Assembly (NCBI GenBank): GCA_014155875.1
Contig: JACEFZ010016112.1
Location: forward strand, 434,001 to 498,000
Direction of reading: 5' to 3'
Length of the DNA stretch: 64,000 bases
From: Cepaea nemoralis
Taxonomy: Eukaryota > Mollusca > Gastropoda > Stylommatophora > Helicidae
The notes beneath the pieces were generated by a model. That model was not told the origin of the DNA and searched no databases. It was given only the letters and a program-made list of their open reading frames with translations. The position numbers and the translations under genes are program-made. Shown here one piece after another: positions 1-11,100 of this stretch (position 1 is its first letter; every line of letters starts with the position of its first letter).

Positions 1-335
1 ACTGTGGCCAACCTAGATTCACTGTGGCCAACCTTCAATGTGGATGTGGCACTGCCACATGAAAGAAACTAAATACCACATAGGAAATTGAAGCTTCTGA
101 CCAGCACTTGAGATGATAACAATATAGAATATGTTTACCATAAATTCACCATGATCTTCTATCTCCCAGTGCAGAATGTAGAATATGTTTACCATGAATT
201 CACCATGATCTTCTATCTCCCAGTGCAGCATGTAGAATATGTTTACCATGAATTCACCATGATCTTCTATCTTCAGTGCAGCATGTAGAATATGTTTACC
301 ATGAATTCACCATGATCTTCTATCTCCCACTGCAG

Positions 336-1434
336 CCATAAGCAGATAGAAAGGATGGAAAGGATACAGAATGAAGCTATGCGCATTATTCTTGGATGTA
401 CAAGAGATACAGCATGCAGGGCGATGCGCTACCTTCTTGATTTTCCAACCATTGAAGAGAGAATACAAGGTTGCAGGGCACGCGCCTACCTCAGAATTAA
501 CGCAAACACACAACATCCACTGCATAGTGAAATTAGGAAGGTGAAGGGCAGCAGGTTAAAAAGAGGACGGTCGTGGATGGGTCAAGCCGAAGACATTCTT
601 CAACAGGTGTGTTCACTTGAGGGCTTAGAACCTGGCGAGGAGTGGGTACAAGTGCATCCAACAAGATAGAAAATGCAGACAAGAAAATCCGGCTGCTGTT
701 GAGGCTGAAGTACAAGCGTTGATTTTTGAGAATTCGCTAGACGGTGACGCGGTCATCTACACAGATGGGTCGGTCGTCCGACATGTGAGAAGCTCATGGG
801 CCTTTACAGCTCGGGCCGGAGGGAGAATTGTGAAGGAGGACTCTGGTGCTTTCACTGAAACCACAAGTAGCCTGACCATGGAAGTCATGGCAGTAAGTAA
901 AGCAATAACATGGCTCGAGACACAGACATTCACTAGGGCTTGTTTCCTTAGCGACTCAATGAACATGATCAAGAGGATAGAGGAGGGGTCGATCCGAAGA
1001 GAATGGTTGCTGCCTCTGGAGCGGTCTCGACTGGCAAAGATTAGTTTCATCTTCATGCCAGGGCATGCAGGAGTACAAGGAAATGAGCGGGCTGACAAGC
1101 TCGCAGGTGAGGCTACTGTGGAGGGTGGACGCGCCATGGACCAGGCCGACATTCTGAATGCTCTACGAGAAGTAAGACTTGCGAGAACCAAGTGATGACT
1201 GTGAATCTACAACAATGGCCAGACTGCGAGAGCAGCAAATTAAAAGAGGGGTGGCCAAACAAGAACACTACGCAGGATGCCAAAGAAGATTTATAAACCA
1301 ACACAGAACTGGCGTCGTTAGCCGCTACACGTTGCGGGATTTGCTGAGGAGAGGATCCGAGCACTTATGGACTGAATGGTTCGATGTGCAATGAGGATGA
1401 TCTGTCGACTAACTAACTAACTAATTAACTGCAG
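336..1434 (+). pseudogene. 5'-truncated LINE: end of reverse transcriptase plus RNase H
   Basis: Positions 355-669 encode the connection region after RT (RIQNEAMRIILGCTRDTA). Positions 719-1195, in another frame, encode RNase H with VIYTDGS, FLSDS and FIFMPGHAGVQGNERADKLA. A last piece at 1179-1394 in a third frame matches the usual C-terminal tail. The fragment ends in a short (CTAA)n run at about 1407-1430, a typical LINE tail. The frame changes show it is dead. It is related to the fragment at 14612-15081. The RNase H places it in the I/Jockey-related group, not RTE. Confidence 0.8.
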
Positions 1435-1522
1435 CATGTAGAATATGTTTACCATAAATTCACCATGATCTTCTACCTTCAGTGCAGCATGTAGAATATG
1501 TTTACCATGAATTCACCCTGAT

Positions 1523-1693
1523 CACGCCAGACGCGAGAGGTACATCGGGAAAACAAGGTGCCTCATCAACCAACACAGAACTGGCACAATTAGCCACCGG
1601 ACGCTGATGCATATGCTGGGGGGAGGATCTGAGCACCTATGGACATGTCCGGAGTGCAATGAAGATACCCCAATTGATAACTGATAACTGATC
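1523..1693 (+). mobile_element. Second LINE 3' terminal fragment in the minisatellite
   Basis: About 170 bp resembling the last part of the 336-1434 element (both contain CAACACAGAACTGGC and GAGGATC near GAGCAC). It ends in a different short tail with TGATAACTGATAACTGAT. Two related LINE 3' ends with different tails thus interrupt one satellite. Confidence 0.7.
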
Positions 1694-1960
1694 ACCCTGA
1701 TCTTCTATCTTCAGTGCAGCATGTAGAATATGTTTACCATGAATTCACCATGATCTTCTATCTCCAGTGCAGCATGTAGAATATGTTTACCATAAATTCA
1801 CCATGATCTTCTATCTCCAGTGCAGCATAGGCCCTCAATCAACTTACGCCAAACAGGCAAACTAACAACTTCACCACCCAACTCCCCTAAGATATACCTG
1901 CAGCAAATGATACACCAAATGATGTATTTAAATGTTATAAACTACAAACATGATACACAC

Positions 1961-2143
1961 CTCATCCACTGTCAGTTTATCATCTGGTTTTAAGGGAGGG
2001 ATCTCTTCATCATCTTGAATCTGTGACCAAGGCATAATAGCCGTGAAACCAAGATCTATTACAGCTTTGCCAGAACAGGAGAACTTTTCTGAACCAATCT
2101 CAAAGTAGACTGTCTTCTGCAGGTATACACAGTTAGGACTCAC
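1961..2143 (-). CDS. TOP3B: TOP3B coding exon 11 (residues 417-477)
   Basis: 183 nt. Acceptor ATTCCAG, donor GTGTGT. Reads [17 protein letters not shown], then [18 protein letters not shown] and DKLTVDE. The next family segment (MLEKQTNPPDYLT-like) is not found between here and position 1, so the gene leaves the window. Confidence 0.93.
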
Positions 2144-5100
2144 CTGGAATTGAGGACATACAATATGAACAAAATTACCACAGACAACACACTCATATAT
2201 GTCAGTGGTACTCAAACAATGCCATCCACAACCCTCTTAGGCAACATTCCTAGCATGCCCACACATACAAAGACAGAGCTGTTCTTAGTAGTAAGTTTAC
2301 TGCAGATTCAATACCTCACTGGCACCACACAACTTAAATTTATCGTGCCCGCCTGTCAGGGTCTTAAACTTGGCTCGCTTGCCTAACAAGTGTGAGACAG
2401 TACAAATACAACGTGATTTGACGTAAGACTCAACGACACATCGTTCGATGGATTTATTAACGTATCAAATACAGAACGATGATCACAAATATATATAATG
2501 GATACTTTACAACTTACATCCACAATACAGTTCACAAGTCTGACTCGCACGATGTCCAGACACTCGCCTTTCAATACAGAAACCATACAACGCCTTTCTC
2601 TCAATCACACGTCCGTCATGTTCCGTGTCCCAGAGCTGTCTGGACCTGGTTCGCAACTTGCCTCCTGCCTAACGTGGCGTCACGTGGCAGGCATGCGTCT
2701 TGCGTTGGCGGCCTGACCGCTGGTCAGCCAGCGATCTCGCAGGCCGGTAACTCCTATTTGCCTGGCGGCGCAACGAAGTTGTTGCATCCCTTCCTGGGAG
2801 CTAAGTCGCCTGGCGGTCGTAACGATGTCCCTGCATCGCTGTCCCCTGTCGGACTCTGACATGCTCCCCCGGTAAAATCCATGAAAGATGTCGTCTTTCA
2901 TGTATAATATCTGTACCTGTTGGGTTAATAGTATACCCTTGTCAGAGTCTACCTTTCCATTGTTATACACAACGTTATCAAAAATACACACATGGCATAG
3001 AAATGTATAAGAACTGGGAGTTGGGTACAACGACATGTGGTGTTTCATGTTTAACACATATCAGGCTTCACCCTCTCGATGGCTGGTTACCTCAATTGCA
3101 TTATCACCCAGTCAGATCAGTAGTTCCAGCTTCACGCATCTACCTCGCAGCAATTTGAAAAAAAATAATAATATGGTTCTTGGAACAAAAACCATCTAGC
3201 CAGACTGAAATACGGCTTTATATAAGTCGTATAAAACACTCCAACCCTGTCCTTACATGGCCAGGAGTTCTTGTGTTGGTATACAATGTTGGCAACACTC
3301 TGCCATGCCCAGTAGATGCCTGCCTGTGGTGTCAACACTTTAACAACAACATGTTATATTACACACAACACATTAGCATATACATTTCAAATTATGGCCC
3401 TTTGTGTGAAAATGTAATAACAATAAATGAAAGGGAAATAATTTTAACATTAGTGAAACACAATAATTTACAATAACTATTTAATTTCTTAGTGTCATTG
3501 CTTGACGTTTCTTCATATTAACGAGAAAAAGTCGGTAATATGAATACGTTAATCAAGATATGATTCTAAGATTACATTAGAGAAATAAATAAACACACAA
3601 TTCGTGTATTCAATTTTATAGAATCCTAAACATTTTAGAATCGTCAAAACTTTTTTACCTTTTATATGTTGTCTGCTATTCTTGTTCTAAATTTCTAATT
3701 AATCCGGAAGTACACACGAGCACTAAAATCAGCTGATGGTAAAGCTTGTAGAACACACCTGTTCCGGTTTGATGTAGTTTAAGGAAGGTACACTGTTCTC
3801 AAAGTTCGTGTTGGATGTTGTTACACAATCTTCTGGATTACGATCGAATGTTCATGTGTTAGATGTTTCAGTCGAACATTAAAGATTTCGGTTCACTGCA
3901 GAGGTGTAGAAAAGTCGTCACTATTCAGTTTTTACTTTCACACTCGTAATTAAAATGTTCCTGGAAGATTCAACACGAAGTTATCACTGTCACGTTGGAT
4001 AATTCGCTTCAGGTAAGTGCGAATGTGACACTGTTCTTGTACGTAATATATACAGTTAATAAAGTTCGCTTTCTACCACATACTGCACATTTATACACGA
4101 CAATCACTACATGAACTAGTAAAATAAGAACACTATATATAATGGGAGTAATCCCTATCACAATATTGTAGACATTACACAGCTTTTTGTGAATGAAAAA
4201 CCACTATTCACTGCTAAATGGCTGTGTCGGTCTGAGTGTATTTCTACATACTGCACTCAGACATTGGTGCTCACTGGGTCGGTCGGACAACGTGACAAAA
4301 GATCGGCAATTGAATTGGTTCTGCCTGGGATATGTCGAACCTCAAAGCTATAATCTTGAAGTTTCAAAGACCAACGCGCTACCATATGGTTCGATGGCAC
4401 ACCTGAATTCATCCATCGTAAGGGGCTGCTGTCCGATTCTACGATGAAATGGCGTCCTAGAAGAAATCTAGATAATTTTGTAATACCTACTACTAAAGCT
4501 AGGGCTTCCAATTGAGGAATGGACCATGCCCGCTCTCGGGCCTTCAGCTTCCTGGATACAAAATAAACGGGGTGGAGAATGTTGTTATACTCCTGCAACA
4601 GGACTGCTCCAATCGCCACGGAGCTAGCATCTGTGCGTAATCTGAAAGGTAAACGGATATCGGGCAATTTAAGGATAAGATTATGTTCATTCTTATCAGA
4701 AAAACATGATAGCACTTTATGAAATGCGATTTTTAGGCATTGATCGTGTACAATTTTCTCTGGTTTATCTTTTGTTAGTAGATTAGTAAATACCTCGGTC
4801 AGTTCAGAAAAATCAGGAATAAACTGCCGATAGTAATTTATTAAGCCCAACAAACTTCTGACTTGTTTTTTAGTAGTCGGAAGTGAGAGTTTTAGTATCT
4901 TGGACACAATTTTATCGTCTGTCGTGACAAAGCCATTGGATATTTTGTAACCCAAGAATGATATTTCCTGGTAGGCTATGTCTACTTTTGCAGGCTTCAC
5001 TGTCAGTCCGTGCTGTCTGATCCGTTCAAATGTTTGGTCTAATGTCTTAATGTGCTCCGTCATTGTCTCTGTGTGAATGCATATGGCGTCAATATAGCAG

Positions 5101-8100
5101 ATTATCTTAGGAATGTCTATTAGAAGTAGTCGTGTCATACGTACGAATGTGGCTGGGGCGTTAACAAGCCCAAATGGAAGTTTGCACCATTCGTACAGTC
5201 CCCAAGGTGTGGCAAATGCTGTCAGATGTCTGCTCTGTTCGTCTACAGCAATCTGCCAATAACCTTTAGTCATGTCTACAGTCGTAAAGAACCTAGCGTC
5301 TGTCAGTTCTGTCAAAAGATCGTCAGTGTTTGCCATTGGCTCAAGATCTAGAACAGTTATTTTATTCAGTTTTCGGTAGTCAATGCACAGTCTTATTGTA
5401 TTGTCCTTTTTGCGTACTATGACCATGGGAGATGAGTAGTCTGATTGGGATCGTCTTATGATGTTATTTTTCTCTAAGTTGATGATTTCTTGATGTAAAT
5501 GTTCTTTGTAATGTAATGGGATGGTGTATGGTCTGCATCTAATGGGTGTGTTTGATGTGAGTGCGATGTGATGCTGTACTAATTCTGTTTGTCCTGGGTT
5601 GTTGGAAAAGATGGCGTTGTACTGTTGTATAAGTTGTTTGCAACTGTCTGTGTCTGCTTGAGTTAAATTTGGGTTGATTTTGATCTCCTTCAAGCAGTCT
5701 GTCGTGTCTAATGCAGGTGTTGGAATTTCGTCACTAGCATCGTCGTCTTCGTGATCTATTATCACTGTACAAGCTGTTGTATCGTCTTGTTCGTCGTCTC
5801 TGTTGTGGTATGGTCTTAGCATATTTATGTGAAATATTTTGTGCTTGTCTTTTATAAGGATCTCGTAGTCTACAGGTGAAATCTGTCTTGTCACTTTAAA
5901 AGGTCCCTGCCAAGAATCAGCCAGAAGGTGTCTGTCACTAGGTAGCAGAAGAAGAATGTCCTGTCCAGGTGTCAATGTTATTGTCCTGTTACCTTTGTCA
6001 GCATACTGTCTATAAGTAGCACCAGATAGTTTTAGTGCATTCTTTGCAATAACACAAGATTTGATGATTCTTTCACGCAATGATGTCACATATAAGTATG
6101 ATGATATGGGTTTAAGTACTGGTGTAGAGTCAGTTAACATTTGGTGGTAAATGGTCAATGGGCCACGTGGTTTGGCACCATAGATAAGTTCAAAAGGAGA
6201 GAAACCGGTACTAGCATGTGGTACCTCGCGATAAGCAAAAAGAATAGCTGGTAGATATACATCCCAGTTGTTGGGGTGTTCTTGCGTTACTTTTGCAAGC
6301 ATGTGCTTAAGATCCCCGTTAAACTTTTCTATTACTCCGCTACTGTGAGGATGGTAGGGGGAATTGAAACACTGCTTCACTCCCAGCATTTTGGTGAAAG
6401 CTTGGGTGGATGCGGCAATAAACTGAGTGCCCCTATCAGATTGGATAGTGTCTGGAAAACCTATCCTAGAAAAAATATGGAAGAACACTTCCATTATGTC
6501 ATTGGCAGTTATGTTCTTTAACGGAATAGCTTCTGGCCAGCGACTACATTGATCAATGACAGTTAGAATAAATTTATTCCCTCTAGTTGTTGTATGACTA
6601 AGAGGGCCCACTATGTCAACCGATAGCTTTTCAAAAGGTCGACTGGCTAAGTCGGTAACTTGTAACTTTGCCTGTGGGTGTTTACCTTTTTTAACCAGTT
6701 TCTGGCAGGTGTCACAACTTCTGCAATATTCTTTAATGTCATTGCAAAATTTTGGCCAGTGAAATTGTGTCAATAACCTTGATCTGGTCTTAACGTATGC
6801 CATATGTCCTGCAAGAGGTATGTCGTGTGCAAGGTGTAAGGCTTGCTTGCGATAACTAGTTGGCAAAACAGTTTGCTCTGTGGTATTGTCACCTCTGGTG
6901 TAGTACCTGGTGAGTATATCATTTTTCATAGCAAAATGCCATTTTGCATTCTTGGTTACTTTTGGCTTTCGGCCGATCAGGTCAAAGTATTTTGACAATG
7001 AAGGATCAGCTTTTTGGGCTGTTACAAATGCTTCCTTCATGGTGTTAGTAGGTAGTGAAACTGGGCTGAGTAATTGTATAGCCTCAGTTTGATTTATTTC
7101 ATCTTGCATTCTAGCAGTCGCTCTTGTTACTGCGTTCACACACTCAATGATGTCTGATGATGATGGAACAACAGTTTCAATGATGTCATGAGAACTTAGT
7201 GCTACATTAGCTACTTTACAATCAATAGGTGGTGTGACATTTTCAATGATGACATTTGATGGTGATGTTATGGTATCATCAATACATGAAGATGTTATGT
7301 CATGAGGTTTATCATTTACCTCAGGTAAATTACCAATAATTATATCACAAACTGGACTGGTTAGTGCAGCGCACTTTACTTTCCCAGTGAGGAAAGGTGT
7401 TTCAATATATGCCCATGCTAATGGGTATTTCTCAATATTGCCTGAGAATGTTCTACATGTTACGTGCCTGCCTGTATAGTCTGTAGGCATTATGAACGTT
7501 TTCTTCAGGCCAATGAGTGAACTGCCCGTGTCGCGAAGGACTGTAGCAGATTTGCCATTTACATATCCGTGATGGATGTTTATTCTGCCTTTTGAGTCTA
7601 CTACCAAATTAGCTTCTTCATTGGCAATAGGGATGGCATGACCGCATGTTAAAATACCATCTTCATAGAAGGTGTTACAAACAGAGCATTTGTTTGCGTT
7701 GAATATGTCGAAAGCCTGTGCTGAGTTCACAGGATGTTTCTCTGGCTCTTCTTCATCAGAAGACGAACTATCAAACAAGGCGGCGTTTGCTTTGTTGGTC
7801 ATATGCCTGCCCTTACAATCTTTCCGATGGTGTCCCCATGCCTTGCAGAGGAAACATTTTCGTGAGTTTTTGAAGGATTTACGTTCCTTGTCCTGTCTGT
7901 TTACCATGTTTAATAAGTAAGTCTGGTACCCTGGGTTCTGATCGCACATTTCACCCTGATGATGTGAATATTTACAATAAATACAATGATTAAATTTCTC
8001 AGAGGTAGGCCTATGAGGTTTCTGCCTACTATAGGGTTGTTTGTCATAGTTAGCCGCTGCTACAAAGTTAATGTTAGTATCTTCAGTAGCAAAGCAATGT

Positions 8101-11100
8101 TTGTTGGCTGTGTAGTAAGCCGACCCACGTCTTTCAATTTCATCCACACTAGAGCATTCATTCTCTAACAAAAATTTAGCAAAGGCTGAAGGAATAGATG
8201 ACACAATTTTGTCTCTAATGATTAGATCTTCCAATCTCTGATAACTTTTTTCAATTTTGGCTGCTGACGTCCATTTGGTGAAAATATCTCGGACTAAGCA
8301 GAGGTAGTCAGAGAACGTTTGAGTCGGTTTTGGGCTCAGTTTACTGAACTGTTCTCTGTAACCTGCCTCATCTAACATAAAATGTGCCATAATCTTAGAT
8401 TTCAGATAATGGTAATCTTTTCTGAGGTCTTTGGGGATGGTTTCAATAACTTTAAGAGGTTCCCCTGACAAACTCCTCATGTACACAATATTCCATTCAG
8501 AAAGTGGAACTTGATAATGTTCCATTAAAGTTTCAAAATTTTGGGTAAAGGCTGCGATGCAGTCACCCGAGGTATAATTACGTACAATACCTTGATATTT
8601 CTTATACTGGTTTTCTTTCTCCAGTCTTTCAGATTTCTTATGTTCTTTGTTAATCGCAGTCTCAGTGTCAAGTTGTTTTATCTTCAACTGTAACTCCAGT
8701 TCTTCTCTCTTACTCTGAGCTGCTATTTCTGCCTTTTTCAGCTCACTATCTATCTCAGCTTGCTTTGCAGTCAGTTCTAATTCGGCTTGCTTTGTCTTTT
8801 CAGACAATTCTGCTTGCTTTAAGGCTGTTTCTGCCTCTCCTTGTTTGGCAGCCATCTCTGCCTGCTTTAATGCTCTTTCAGCTGCTCTTTCTTCGCGTTC
8901 ATTAGCTTTTTCCTGAACTAGTAGGTATTCTGCGCATTTCTGCTCACTCCACTGTGTCAATTAATCACCATGTAACTGTAACTTTATCCCCATATCAATG
9001 AAATCAAATAATGAAGACATGATGGAAAAATGTCAATGAAATACCAGCCACACAAAATATGTTATAAGTGGTTAGTAATCAACAAGTTACAATCTGTTTA
9101 TATGGACGATATGTGCCTAAAAATGCATTTTTAAAGTATACGAAAAGGAAAAAGTATACTCAAGTGCCCTGGATGCGGTGAAGAACGGTTGGAAATCGGG
9201 CTAGGAACTGTAGGGTCGCTACTTCAGACTACAAATGACCTCTACGGCAAGGTTTCGGATGGTACGGAAAACCTGCTTTTATTTTGGAAGAAGATAAATT
9301 AGTGTCTATTTGTTGGTGTGTGCCTGCTTGTCACTAAGTGTTGATTAGGTTTGTATGGCGTTGAGTGTAATTGTATGTCGTAAGTTTGTCCGTCAACAGT
9401 TTTTTTTACAATACACGTTACTTTCTTTCCAAACACTTTTCGCGTTCCACAAACTCAATGCACGAAGACAATCTACAAGTATCTCAACACTCTACAACAT
9501 TGATGACACATCACTTACATCAAGATGACATTCAGTAAGGACATGGACATCAAGTTTACAAGATGGCGACAAGGTCAAAATGGCGACAAGATCACAATGT
9601 CGACAAGGTCAAAACGGTGACAAGTTTCACAAATCACAAATGTTTTACACGCTTACAGGATCAAACAAAATGTATGCATTGTACGTTTACAAATGATCTT
9701 ACACATGTTTAAATAATGTAGTAATAAATCAAAATGAGCCTTCCATGATCACATTTAGGTTTAAATCTAATTAAATTAAAGCTGGACGAGACCTTCACGT
9801 TCAACAAGGACGAGCTATTCACGTTCAAATATAAGTAAATTAAAGCGGGACGAGCCCTCCACGTTCACACATGTCAGGGTCTTAAACTTGGCTCGCTTGC
9901 CTAACAAGTGTGAGACAGTACAAATACAACGTGATTTGACGTAAGACTCAACGACACATCGTTCGATGGATTTATTAACGTATCAAATACAGAACGATGA
10001 TCACAAATATATATAATGGATACTTTACAACTTACATCCACAATACAGTTCACAAGTCTGACTCGCACGATGTCCAGACACTCGCCTTTCAATACAGAAA
10101 CCATACAACGCCTTTCTCTCAATCACACGTCCGTCATGTTCCGTGTCCCAGAGCTGTCTGGACCTGGTTCGCAACTTGCCTCCTGCCTGACGTGGCGTCA
10201 CGTGGCAGGCATGCGTCTTGCGTTGGCGGCCTGACCGCTGGTCAGCCAGCGATCTCGCAGGCCGGTAACTCCTATTTGCCTGGCGGCGCAACGAAGTTGT
10301 TGCATCCCTTCCTGGGAGCTAAGTCGCCTGGCGGTCGTAACGATGTCCCTGCATCGCTGTCCCCTGTCGGACTCTGACACCGCCTTTAACTCAAATTGTA
10401 CCAGGTAGAGACCAGTTAACCATTATTACAGAATACAGAACTCAGGGATGTTAAACTCCCTGGATGTTAACACATATTTGGACCTCTGGTTTTATTTTGC
10501 ATGTATCCCGTATTTTATTTATTGCATATATTTCAAACATCTCATAATAGCCAAGAAGACACAGAACAAAGGTAGCTGAAAGTTGGTGAGTTCAACCATA
10601 AATGTTGTGATCAAAGTTGGTGGGTTCAACCATAGATGTTGTGTTCAAAGTTGGTGGGTTCAAACATACATGTTGTGATCAAAGTTGGTAAACTGTGTTC
10701 TAGCCATTCCTTGTCAGATGTTTAATGTTGTTATCGTCTGTAAATCCATCTTCCAGTGTCTTCAAGGCATCTATCTGTTCAACAAAGTTTCTTTATTGGG
10801 CTTATTGTATGCTTGCTGACCAATGTGTGGTGGCAAATTAGCCTTGGTGTTTTTCCTCTTTTTGGGAAAGTGATATCAGCCTTTGATTTTACAGACGTGA
10901 AGATTTTTGTTTAATTCTCTGCATATTGGTGTCCACTTTTCAACAAGACTATTGCAGTGCAGGGTTATTTTTGTCCTGTTCCCTTGTATGCCAATTTGCC
11001 CATCTTGTTATTACGTTGTATGTTTCAATGACCAGGAATTCTCCTCAAGATAATCCAACTTTGTAATATGTGGCTGTCTGGTCAGTGGCAGAGATTTATT

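Larger units (their letters stand above)
118..1829. repeat. 53-54-bp minisatellite in three blocks, split by two LINE 3' fragments
   Basis: A unit of 53-54 bp containing TAGAATATGTTTACC and CACCATGATCTTCTAT recurs at 118-344, 1435-1522 and 1684-1829. The intervening stretches are LINE 3' ends, so the blocks were probably one array. It lies in the TOP3B intron downstream of exon 11. Predicted ORFs here only reflect the repeat. Confidence 0.85.
2354..10379 (-). mobile_element. LTR retrotransposon 1, Gmr1-like (Ty3-type domains, IN before RT)
   Basis: Complete 8.0-kb element on the TOP3B sense strand inside intron 10. The 508-bp LTRs begin TGTCAG and end CTGACA and are flanked by the 5-bp duplication CCGCC (2349-2353 and 10380-10384). 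Read on the minus strand: 5' LTR 9872-10379, leader 9021-9871, gag-pol about 9020-4257, 3' noncoding 2862-4256, purine tract CGGGGGAGCA next to the 3' LTR 2354-2861. No envelope-like ORF is visible. The LTRs seem to differ at one position (2671 against 10189), so insertion is very recent. Confidence 0.92.

Noticed and set aside
719..1195. Host ribonuclease H gene
   Set aside because: The RNase H domain follows LINE RT connection sequence, is frame-broken and ends in a LINE tail; it is retrotransposon debris.
2479..2859. 126-codon ORF present at two places (also 9997-10377), considered as a duplicated gene
   Set aside because: Both lie inside the two LTRs of retrotransposon 1; duplication is due to the LTRs.
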